DNA of 30,626 nucleotides from a virus, in the IMG/VR virus record IMGVR_UViG_3300028653_000042, positions 1-30,626 of that record; one strand, written 5' to 3'. The notes under the pieces were generated by a model, which was not told the DNA's origin, made no database searches, and worked only from the letters and a program-made list of their open reading frames with translations. The first letter of the stretch is position 1. Every line of letters starts with the position of its first letter. A program made the position numbers and the translations under genes. This document shows, one piece after another, positions 17,083-23,630 of this stretch.

Positions 17083-17972
17083 AAATGTTCAAAAAAAGAA
17101 AATTAAATATCGAAATATTTAAAATAATAGCAAATGAAAGAGGTGGTGAATGTTTAAGTAACATCTATATTAATGGTAAAAGTAAATTAGAATTTAAATG
17201 TAGTGAAGGTCATATTTGGAAAACAATTCCTGAGTGCATTAAAAATAATAAAACTTGGTGTTCTATCTGTGCTAATAAAAACATACCATTAACAATAGAA
17301 GAAATGAAAAAATTAGCTATCGAAAATGGTGGAGAATGTTTAAGCGACACATATATCAACAATAGTACCAATTTAAAATGGAAATGCAAAAATGGTCATA
17401 TCTGGGATGCAACACCAAATAAAGTTAAGTCAGCAAAAACTTGGTGTTTAGAATGTTCAGGTTCGAAAATAAAAACAATTGAATATATGCAAGAAATTGC
17501 AAAAGAAAAAAATGGTAAATGTTTATCAGAAAAATATGTTGGTGCTCATTCTAATTTAATATGGGAATGTGAATTTGGTCATCAATGGTCTGCACCATAT
17601 CATCTAATAAAAAATCATAATTGTTGGTGTCCTACTTGTAAAGATTCTAAAGGTGAAAAAATAATAAAAAATTTCTTAGATGAAAATAATATTGAATATA
17701 TCAAACAAAAAAGATTTAAAGATTGTAGAAATAAATATCCACTACCTTTCGATTATTATTTACTAAATGAAAATATTACAATAGAATATGATGGAATATT
17801 ACATTACAAACCAATTGAATATTTTGGTGGAGAAAAAGAATTGGAGCATAGAAAATATTTAGATAAAATTAAAGATGAATATTGTAAAAGTAATAATATT
17901 CGTTTAATTAGAATTCCATATTTTGAAAAAAATATTAAAATAAGATTAAAAAATGAACTTGGATTACCATAA
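17079..17972 (+). CDS. Zinc-ribbon-array nuclease A: three repeats plus Vsr-like PD-(D/E)XK domain
   Basis: 297 residues. Three repeats of about 62 residues (about 10-64, 72-126, 133-187) each carry GGECLS.xYI, then Cys-x3-His-x-Trp (KCSEGHIW, KCKNGHIW, ECEFGHQW) and a closing W-C-x2-C. The first zinc site would be C41, H45, C61, C64. Residues about 190-297 form a Vsr/DUF559-like nuclease domain: E193, D225 (PFDYYL), E236 and D238 (IEYDG) and H242. The layout suggests a free-standing homing-type endonuclease in which the repeats bind DNA and the C-terminal domain cuts. It overlaps the GIY-YIG gene by 4 nt. The C-terminal DNA is nearly identical to that of the 19494 gene (see repeat entry). 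Confidence 0.82.
   Translation: MKMFKKRKLNIEIFKIIANERGGECLSNIYINGKSKLEFKCSEGHIWKTIPECIKNNKTWCSICANKNIPLTIEEMKKLAIENGGECLSDTYINNSTNLKWKCKNGHIWDATPNKVKSAKTWCLECSGSKIKTIEYMQEIAKEKNGKCLSEKYVGAHSNLIWECEFGHQWSAPYHLIKNHNCWCPTCKDSKGEKIIKNFLDENNIEYIKQKRFKDCRNKYPLPFDYYLLNENITIEYDGILHYKPIEYFGGEKELEHRKYLDKIKDEYCKSNNIRLIRIPYFEKNIKIRLKNELGLP
17861..17921 (+). repeat. 61-nt near-identical segment shared with 20486-20546
   Basis: By eye, 59 of 61 bases match the segment at 20486-20546; the two differences are both purine transitions. It encodes DKIKDEYCK(S/N)NNIRLI and RIPY at the end of the nuclease domain. The rest of the two genes is far less similar, so this looks like recent gene conversion or domain exchange. 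Confidence 0.85.
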
Positions 17973-17976
17973 ACCC

Positions 17977-18007
17977 TTGCATTATCTATAAATTTATTAT
18001 AGATTTG
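17977..18007 (+). promoter_or_regulatory. Bacteroidota-type housekeeping promoter for the metallophosphoesterase
   Basis: TTG at 17977-17979, 20-nt spacer, TAGATTTG at 18000-18007, a full match to the TTG / TAnnTTTG pattern of the Bacteroidota primary sigma factor. The start codon at 18041 is 33 nt downstream. This suggests early, host-polymerase transcription of the gene. Confidence 0.75.
17984..18004. repeat. 8-bp inverted repeat overlapping the promoter
   Basis: ATCTATAA (17984-17991) and TTATAGAT (17997-18004) are perfect inverted copies separated by 5 nt. The right arm overlaps most of the -7 box. It could be an operator, or a weak terminator for the preceding gene, though no T run follows. 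Confidence 0.55.
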
Positions 18008-18040
18008 TCAAAAATATAAATTTATTTAAAATTTTATAAT

Positions 18041-19477
18041 ATGAAAAAAGAACGAATTGAAAAGGCAATAGAAGTTATTAATTATGCAATAAAAAATCAA
18101 TTATCAGTAAAGGAAGCCTCAGTTAAATGTGGGTATTCCGATACTTATGTTAAAAATATTAAAGCATTGGTTTATGATTATTATGAAAATAATAATTTGG
18201 ATGATGACTTATTTACTTTATTTAATAATGCATATGAAGAATATAAATATTATCGTGGCTTTGGTGCTAATGATGATAATATTACAAACAAAGAAAAACA
18301 AAGTAATGATGGAAAAACAATTATCACTGGTAATGGAAATGAAATTCAAGTCGAATGGAAAACAGGTTCAAATTATCCAGCAAATCATATAAAAACTCTC
18401 GATAAACTACTTGAGGTAGCAGAAATTGATTTAGATATTTGGAAAGTTAAAGATTTTGTGGTTAATAAATGGGATGTTACTTCATGGAAAAAAGAAAATC
18501 CACAAACAATTCAAAATTTTCAAGTAAAAGCTCGTCTTGAAAAAGATGTTCAAACTAGTGAAGTAATAAATATAGAAAAAGTTTTTGCTGACATGGCACA
18601 AACATATAAACCACCTATTTTAAATGTTACACCAAAAATACAAAAAAAATCTGAAGAAAATAATCTACTCGAAATTTCAATATTCGATTTACATCTTGGT
18701 AAACTTTGTTGGGGTAAAGAAACTGGTGAAGATTTTGACGTTAAAATAGCTAGTACTAGATTTAAAAATGCAATTGAAACTCTGTTACGTCATGCATCTG
18801 GTTTTAAGTATAATAGAATTTTATTTCCACTTGGTAACGATTTTTTTAATAGCGATACTATTTTAAATACTACAACGAAGGGGACCCCGGTTGACGAAGA
18901 TCTCCGATGGAGGAAAACATTTTCTTTAGGCGTAAAATTATTAATTGATGGAATAAATATATTAAAACAAATTGGAGTTCCAATAGATGTTCTTATTATA
19001 CCGGGAAATCATGATTTGGAGAGGTCTTATTATATGGGTTCTTATTTAGAAGCATGGTTTAATAATGACCCACAAGTTAATGTTAATAATAATGCTACAC
19101 TAAGAAAATATTATAATTTTGGTGATGTTTTATTGGGATTTACTCATGGTAGTGAAGAAAAAGAAAGTTCATTACCACTTTTGATGGCAACTGATGTTGA
19201 ATCAAAGCCATATTGGTCTGATACTAAATATCATGAATGGCACTTAGCGCATATTCATCGTAAAAGAAATATTAAATATAGTGTGACTGATAATAAAGAA
19301 AGAATATTAAATGAAGACCTTGGTGTTACAGTTAGATATTTGTCAAGTTTGGCAGGAACGGACCAGTGGCATTTTTCCCGTGGATTTATAGGTTCCATCA
19401 AAGCTGCAGATGCTTTTATTTGGAACGATAAATTAGGTTTGCAAGCTCATTTAAATGCTAATTTAGATATAGATTGA
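18041..19477 (+). CDS. Calcineurin-like metallophosphoesterase with N-terminal helix-turn-helix
   Basis: 478 residues. The catalytic domain (about 205-478) has the full motif set: D216-L-H218 (IFDLHLGK), GND with D267, GNHD (322-325), TH369GSEE, and AH404IH406. These residues bind two metal ions in phosphodiesterases related to SbcD/Mre11 and repair nucleases. Residues about 10-48 look like a helix-turn-helix (VKEASVKCGYSDTYVKNIKA), an unusual addition that may guide the enzyme to DNA. The middle (about 80-200) is unassigned. It has its own host-type promoter, and a zinc-ribbon-array nuclease gene on each side. Substrate unknown; DNA processing is the likely role. Confidence 0.82.
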   Translation: MKKERIEKAIEVINYAIKNQLSVKEASVKCGYSDTYVKNIKALVYDYYENNNLDDDLFTLFNNAYEEYKYYRGFGANDDNITNKEKQSNDGKTIITGNGNEIQVEWKTGSNYPANHIKTLDKLLEVAEIDLDIWKVKDFVVNKWDVTSWKKENPQTIQNFQVKARLEKDVQTSEVINIEKVFADMAQTYKPPILNVTPKIQKKSEENNLLEISIFDLHLGKLCWGKETGEDFDVKIASTRFKNAIETLLRHASGFKYNRILFPLGNDFFNSDTILNTTTKGTPVDEDLRWRKTFSLGVKLLIDGINILKQIGVPIDVLIIPGNHDLERSYYMGSYLEAWFNNDPQVNVNNNATLRKYYNFGDVLLGFTHGSEEKESSLPLLMATDVESKPYWSDTKYHEWHLAHIHRKRNIKYSVTDNKERILNEDLGVTVRYLSSLAGTDQWHFSRGFIGSIKAADAFIWNDKLGLQAHLNANLDID

Positions 19478-19493
19478 GATAATTAAAATATTA

Positions 19494-20603
19494 ATGTCAA
19501 GAAAATCAACAACAGAAGAATTTATAATAAAAGCCAAGAATGTTCATCACGATAAATATGATTATTCATTAGTTAATTATATTAATAATAGGACAGAAGT
19601 TAAAATTGTATGTTTAATTCATGGTGAATTTGAACAACAACCCGATTCACATTTACGTGGTCGAGGTTGTCCAATTTGTTCTGGAAATTTAAAGTCAAAT
19701 ACTAATGAATTTATTGAAAAAGCAAATAAAATTCATGGTAATAAATATGATTATTCTAAAGTTGATTATATTAATAGACAAACTGACGTTATAATTATTT
19801 GCTCTCAACATGGTGAATTTACACAAGTTCCAAAATCTCATTTAATTGGCAAGGGATGTTCAAAATGTAATGGTGGTGTAAAAATAAATACTAACGAATT
19901 TGTTGAAAAAGCAAAAAATGTTCATGGTGATAAGTATGATTATACTAAAGTTGTTTATATTAATAATACCACAGATATTATAATAATTTGTCCTAAACAT
20001 GGTGAATTCATACAAAAACCAAATTCTCATATTGATGGGTGTGGTTGTTCATTATGTAATGGTTCTAAATGTAATAAAGATATTTTTATTGAAAAAGCAA
20101 AAAAAGTTCATGGTGATAAATATGATTATTCTAACGGTATTTATATTTCAAATAGAAATGAGATAGAAATTATTTGTTCAAAACATGGTTCGTTTTTTCA
20201 AAATGCAAGTAATCATTTACGTGGTCGCGGTTGTCCTAAATGTAAATGTAGTAATGGTGAACAACAAATAATTAATTATTTGACAAATAATAACATTAAA
20301 TTTGAACATCAGAAAAAATTTAATGATTGTGTAGGAAAAAAATATAAACTTCCTTTTGATTTTTATTTACCTGATTTAAACATAATCATTGAATATGATG
20401 GTAAACAACATTTTGAATTAGTAAAGTTTAATAAATTAACGCCTGATGATGAAGCATTAATTGAATTTATAAATTTAAAACAAACAGATAAAATTAAAGA
20501 TGAATATTGTAAAAATAATAATATTCGTTTGATTAGAATTCCATATACAGTTAAAAATATTGAAGAATTTTTGAAAAATAACTTAGAAAACATTAATAAA
20601 TAA
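19494..20603 (+). CDS. Zinc-ribbon-array nuclease B: four DUF723-type repeats plus Vsr-like domain
   Basis: 369 residues. Four repeats of about 62 residues (about 7-62, 70-125, 132-188, 194-250) follow the DUF723 pattern: F..KA...H..KYDYS...YI, then C-x2-HGEF.Q.P.SH, then G-x-G-C-x2-C. In repeat 1 the metal ligands would be C40, H43, C59 and C62. Residues about 255-369 form the nuclease domain: E256, D289 (PFDFYLPD), E300 and D302 (IEYDGKQH) and H306. It is placed between the metallophosphoesterase (16 nt) and a coiled-coil gene (4 nt). Repeats 3 and 4 are very similar in DNA, which suggests recent duplication. Likely a homing-type endonuclease; a defence or repair role is not excluded. Confidence 0.84.
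   Translation: MSRKSTTEEFIIKAKNVHHDKYDYSLVNYINNRTEVKIVCLIHGEFEQQPDSHLRGRGCPICSGNLKSNTNEFIEKANKIHGNKYDYSKVDYINRQTDVIIICSQHGEFTQVPKSHLIGKGCSKCNGGVKINTNEFVEKAKNVHGDKYDYTKVVYINNTTDIIIICPKHGEFIQKPNSHIDGCGCSLCNGSKCNKDIFIEKAKKVHGDKYDYSNGIYISNRNEIEIICSKHGSFFQNASNHLRGRGCPKCKCSNGEQQIINYLTNNNIKFEHQKKFNDCVGKKYKLPFDFYLPDLNIIIEYDGKQHFELVKFNKLTPDDEALIEFINLKQTDKIKDEYCKNNNIRLIRIPYTVKNIEEFLKNNLENINK
20486..20546 (+). repeat. 61-nt near-identical segment shared with 17861-17921
   Basis: Partner of 17861-17921 (59 of 61 by eye). It lies at the same place in the nuclease domain of gene B, while the repeat arrays of A and B belong to different repeat types. Confidence 0.85.
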
Positions 20604-20607
20604 AATA

Positions 20608-21123
20608 ATGGCAAAAGAGAAAAATTTAACAAAATTAGCAAAAGGCAATAAAGTATCTACGAGTGTAGTAGAAACAAAAAAGCCTATTAGTCCAGCAGAA
20701 CAACGTGACTTAAAAGCAAAAGCAGCAGTAGAAGAATTACTTCATGACGTACCATTGACACTTGAAAAGAAAGAAACAATATCTGAAGTTGAAGAAAATA
20801 AAGAACAAAAGCAAGGTATAGAATGGCTTGAAGAACAAGTTCAACTACTTTCAGAATCTAATGAAAATCTAAAAGCAGAATTAATTCTTGCTAAAGATGA
20901 TTATTCAAGAATTTTTGAAGAAAATCAACGACTTAAAAATGGCGGTGGAGATGAAGCAATAAAATTAAAAGTAATTGAATTATTTAATGAATTGCAAAAT
21001 AATCACCTTCAATTAGGTAGTGACCCAATAACAAATATTGGTAATTTTAGAATTTATTGTCCCGGTTTCTTAAATCGATTAATAATATTCTTTCCTTTCC
21101 TAGAAAGTGTTAGAAAATTTTAA
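20608..21123 (+). CDS. Coiled-coil protein of unknown function
   Basis: 171 residues. A basic N-terminus (MAKEKNLTKLAKGNK), a Glu/Lys-rich middle and a clear coiled coil at about residues 70-115 (IEWLEEQVQLLSESNENLKA and onward). After a GGGD hinge, the last 50 residues form a more globular end with several aromatic residues (FRIYCPGFLNRLIIFFPFLE). It starts 4 nt after the nuclease B gene and is the last gene before a strong terminator. The family is not recognised. Confidence 0.72.
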   Translation: MAKEKNLTKLAKGNKVSTSVVETKKPISPAEQRDLKAKAAVEELLHDVPLTLEKKETISEVEENKEQKQGIEWLEEQVQLLSESNENLKAELILAKDDYSRIFEENQRLKNGGGDEAIKLKVIELFNELQNNHLQLGSDPITNIGNFRIYCPGFLNRLIIFFPFLESVRKF

Positions 21124-21144
21124 CAATTAAAATAAATTAAATTG

Positions 21145-21185
21145 ATTTGCCTTAAAACTTATAGGTTATAAGGCAAATTTTTTTT
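21145..21185 (+). terminator. Rho-independent terminator
   Basis: Perfect 10-bp stem ATTTGCCTTA / TAAGGCAAAT with a 14-nt loop, then a run of T. It ends the unit 18041-21123 and lies only about 12 nt ahead of the primase start codon. Confidence 0.92.
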
Positions 21186-21192
21186 ATATTTG
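21185..21192 (+). promoter_or_regulatory. Possible -7 box for a nearly leaderless primase transcript
   Basis: TATATTTG matches the Bacteroidota -7 consensus TAnnTTTG and follows the terminator's T run directly. No TTG lies at the expected -33 distance. Transcription would begin at about the ATG (21197), giving a leaderless or almost leaderless mRNA. Moderate support only. Confidence 0.45.
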
Positions 21193-21196
21193 TGGT

Positions 21197-22258
21197 ATGA
21201 TAAAAGGTTTAGAATTTCACAGCATAATTGGTAGTATTTTCCCTGATGCTAAAGGGTTAGGTGTATCCGAACAAATACAGGCCGAATGTCCTATCTGTGG
21301 TGGAGGTAATAAAAGAAATCTTGAAATATCAACATCTAAGCTAGTGTTTAGATGTTGGTCGTGTGAGCCTAAATTCAGTGGATCATTAAAACGTCTTATC
21401 TATCTATATGGTTCCAAGTCAGATATTGATTTGTTTAAATCATACGCAAGTATCTATAATAGTGGTAGTTATTCATATGAAAATAATAATGAGGAAGAAG
21501 AATACATACAAATACGTCTTCCAGAAGAAATGATATTATTTTCTAAAATGGAAGAAGGAAATCCAGAACATTTCGAAGCATATAATTATCTTGTTAATGA
21601 TAGAAAAATAAGTAGAGATATAATTTTAAAATATCGGCTTGGTTTTTGTACAACAGGAAAATATGCTAAAAGAATAATTATTCCATCTTATGATAATGCT
21701 GGGTTAAATTATTATATTTCTCGTACTTACGATAAAAAAGAGAAGAAGATGAAGTATAAGAATCCAACTATTGATAAAAATAAAATTATTTTTAATGAAG
21801 GTTATATTAATTGGGATTCAACAGTTTATATTTGCGAAGGGGTTTTCGATGCATTCTCATTACCCAATGCAATTCCATTATTAGGTAAAACATTATCTAC
21901 AACATTATTTAATAAATTAAATGAATTAAAACCAAAAATAATTGTATTATTAGACCCTGATGCAATAAAGAATGCAATATTACTATGTCAAACATTACTT
22001 ACAATTTATGTGGGTTGTGAAGATAGAATTAGAATTGTTGAATTACCAATTAAAGAGGATATCGATAAACTTAGAAAAGATTATGGAATGGATAAAGTAA
22101 TTGAAACGCTATATACTGCAAGAAAACTAAATAATAATGATTATTTTATGAGTAAATTAAGTAAGCCTTATGACAATCGTAACAGAGCAAGAAGATACAA
22201 TACTTATTCAAAATATTTTGAATGGGAATCAACAAGCGCAAAAAGAGCTATACAATAA
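21197..22258 (+). CDS. DnaG-type primase
   Basis: 353 residues. The N-terminus has a CHC2-like zinc ribbon: C31-P-I-C34 and C53-W-S-C56. The Toprim domain follows, with E214 in VYICEGVFDA and the D253-P-D255 pair in IVLLDPDA. It makes RNA primers for lagging-strand synthesis at the phage fork. It is shorter than bacterial DnaG (about 600) and near the size of T4 gp61; no helicase-binding domain is evident. The last 30 residues are encoded in DNA that also encodes the start of the sigma factor (89-nt overlap, +1 frame). Confidence 0.87.
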   Translation: MIKGLEFHSIIGSIFPDAKGLGVSEQIQAECPICGGGNKRNLEISTSKLVFRCWSCEPKFSGSLKRLIYLYGSKSDIDLFKSYASIYNSGSYSYENNNEEEEYIQIRLPEEMILFSKMEEGNPEHFEAYNYLVNDRKISRDIILKYRLGFCTTGKYAKRIIIPSYDNAGLNYYISRTYDKKEKKMKYKNPTIDKNKIIFNEGYINWDSTVYICEGVFDAFSLPNAIPLLGKTLSTTLFNKLNELKPKIIVLLDPDAIKNAILLCQTLLTIYVGCEDRIRIVELPIKEDIDKLRKDYGMDKVIETLYTARKLNNNDYFMSKLSKPYDNRNRARRYNTYSKYFEWESTSAKRAIQ

Positions 22259-22766
22259 ATATAAAAAATCTGTTGAATGTTTTCTAAAAAAGAAATATTT
22301 TAATCTTAATGATATTGAAGATAGTGTATCGGAAATAATGATTAAAGTCTTTATGAATTTAAATACATTTGATGATACAAAATCAAAATTTAGGTCATGG
22401 GTTTTCAGTATTGCTAAAAACTATATGATAGATAAGTGGAGAAATAATTCTTATTCCACAACATTTAAAACAAGTGATATATCTTTTACATCAATAATGG
22501 ATAATACGTTAGATAAAGCATCATCAACATTTATGAATAATACATATTCAGCACATAACACAGAATTTGAAAATAATAATTCTATTAATTATATTTCAAC
22601 ACAAATATCACCACAAGATTTTAAATTATTAAATATGAAATACGTTCAAGGTTATAATTATGGTGAAATTGGTAAAGAATTTAATGTTACGAGCAGTACC
22701 ATTAGTAATAGAATTAACTATATTAAAAGTAAACTTAAAAAAAATAAAACAGAAATAATGTATTAA
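22170..22766 (+). CDS. Phage-encoded ECF-like sigma factor
   Basis: 198 residues. Region 2 is at about 22-92: AQKELYNKYKKSVECF, the acidic DIEDSVSEIMIKVFMNLNTF, then FRSWVFSIAKNYMIDKWRNN. After a Ser/Thr/Asn-rich linker, region 4 is at about 146-190: a YVQGYNYGEIGKEF helix-turn-helix and SSTISNRINYIKSKLKK. It would direct host RNA polymerase to phage promoters. The only ATG that keeps all of region 2 is at 22170, inside the primase gene, so the overlap is real coding in two frames. A natural target is the TATTTATA motif seen ahead of the virion genes, but that link is inference. Confidence 0.87.
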   Translation: MTIVTEQEDTILIQNILNGNQQAQKELYNKYKKSVECFLKKKYFNLNDIEDSVSEIMIKVFMNLNTFDDTKSKFRSWVFSIAKNYMIDKWRNNSYSTTFKTSDISFTSIMDNTLDKASSTFMNNTYSAHNTEFENNNSINYISTQISPQDFKLLNMKYVQGYNYGEIGKEFNVTSSTISNRINYIKSKLKKNKTEIMY

Positions 22767-22827
22767 TAATTAGAAATTTTGTAACATAATTAATTTATTT
22801 GCGTATATTAATATAAAATAAAAACAT

Positions 22828-22974
22828 ATGGAACAAGAAATTTTTAAGAATAAACTAAAAAAAGCAGTCATTGATGGTAAAACATCAATGTATGGAAGAC
22901 CAAGAACTAATGAAGAAATATTTGAATTTAAACAAAAAGTTCTAAAATTATATGCTAGTGGTTATGGTATATAA
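22828..22974 (+). CDS. 48-residue protein, possible cut-down helix-turn-helix
   Basis: ATG at 22828, ending with two consecutive TAA codons just before a terminator. The sequence is basic at the N-terminus and contains SMYGRPRTNEEIFEFKQK then VLKLYASGYGI. The 'GRPR...F...VL.LYASGY' pattern often introduces a helix-turn-helix in transposase or regulator N-termini, but here the protein stops where the recognition helix would begin. It is 61 nt after the sigma factor and convergent with Hsp20. Real expression is likely from its own spacing and terminator; function unknown. Confidence 0.6.
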   Translation: MEQEIFKNKLKKAVIDGKTSMYGRPRTNEEIFEFKQKVLKLYASGYGI

Positions 22975-22975
22975 T

Positions 22976-23003
22976 AAAAAGGCATCATTATCGATGCCTT
23001 TTT
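22976..23003. terminator. Bidirectional terminator between convergent genes
   Basis: AAAAAGGCATC and GATGCCTTTTT are perfect inverted copies with a 6-nt loop; the A and T runs let it work in both directions. It serves the 48-residue gene on the plus strand and Hsp20 on the minus strand. Confidence 0.92.
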
Positions 23004-23023
23004 ATTTTTGAAACTCTTAATTT

Positions 23024-23455
23024 CTACTTAATCTCAATCGTTTTCTTACATAATTTAGTATCGTTCTTTAATTTAGGAATAATTACTTTAAGTATTCCAT
23101 CAACCATAGTTGCATCAATATTATCCTTATCAACATTATTTGACAAAGTAAATAACCTTTCATATTTACCAAAATAAGTTTCTTTATGATTATATTTTAA
23201 ATCATTAACTTCTTTACGTTCAGCTTTGATTGATAACACATCATCTTCAATATCAATTTTAATGTCTTCTTTTTTGACACCAGCAAGCGAAAACTCGACT
23301 TGATATTCATTATCATTTTCAATGATATCATGAATTGGCGTTTTGATATCACAATCAATTGATTTAATTAATGAATGATTATAAAAATCATCAAAAAATT
23401 TGTCATCAAAAATACTACTAAGAATTGATGTTGGTTTACTGTACTTCATTAACAT
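23024..23455 (-). CDS. Small heat-shock protein Hsp20 (alpha-crystallin family)
   Basis: 143 residues, the usual size. The alpha-crystallin domain spans about 38-133: TPIHDIIENDNEYQVEFSLA, then GVKKEDIKIDIEDDVLSIKA, YFGKYERLFTLSNNVD, and the hallmark DATMVDGILKVIIPK. It is an ATP-independent holdase that keeps unfolding proteins soluble. The N-terminal arm contains FDDKFFDDFYNHS, typical of Bacteroidota versions. It is the only plus-to-minus switch inside the core of the window and has its own host-type promoter and terminator, so it is probably an acquired host gene expressed independently. A start at the second Met (MKYS) is an alternative. Confidence 0.94.
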   Translation of the reverse strand: MLMKYSKPTSILSSIFDDKFFDDFYNHSLIKSIDCDIKTPIHDIIENDNEYQVEFSLAGVKKEDIKIDIEDDVLSIKAERKEVNDLKYNHKETYFGKYERLFTLSNNVDKDNIDATMVDGILKVIIPKLKNDTKLCKKTIEIK

Positions 23456-23497
23456 AGTTTTAAAATTTTAAATAAAGTTATTTTTCATGCATTAAAT

Positions 23498-23529
23498 CAA
23501 ATCTAATACCAAGTATATTTACATGACAA
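23498..23529 (-). promoter_or_regulatory. Bacteroidota-type housekeeping promoter for hsp20
   Basis: On the minus strand, TTG (complement of 23527-23529), a 21-nt spacer and TAGATTTG (complement of 23498-23505). The start codon lies about 43 nt downstream. Same architecture as the promoter at 17977-18007. Confidence 0.75.
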
Positions 23530-23570
23530 TTTGGCAATTAAAATTATAATAATATTTATTATTGTCATGT
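23521..23570. repeat. 10-bp inverted repeat pair between divergent genes
   Basis: ACATGACAAT at 23521-23530 and ATTGTCATGT at 23561-23570 are perfect inverted copies, about 40 bp centre to centre (near four helical turns). The left arm covers the TTG of the hsp20 promoter. Arms on the same helix face could hold a looped repressor, or form a cruciform; either is inference. Confidence 0.6.
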
Positions 23571-23609
23571 GAAATTAATAAATATAAAAAATGTTTTGAT
23601 GATTTGGCA

Positions 23610-23618
23610 GTATTTATA
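23610..23618 (+). promoter_or_regulatory. Putative phage promoter motif GTATTTATA ahead of nuclease C
   Basis: GTATTTATAGATAAA with 12 nt between the box and the ATG at 23631. It lies inside a longer frame that opens at a TTG at 23562, and favours the shorter start. Confidence 0.55.
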
Positions 23619-23630
23619 GATAAACATTAT

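Noticed and set aside
20138-20145. Another TATTTATA
   Set aside because: It lies inside the coding repeats of nuclease B with no start codon at the right distance; a chance match in AT-rich DNA and a reminder that the motif needs statistical control.
23562-23630. TTG-initiated extension of nuclease C by 23 residues
   Set aside because: The ATG at 23631 lies seven residues before the first repeat and 12 nt after a TATTTATA box; the TTG falls inside an inverted-repeat arm and has no supporting signal.
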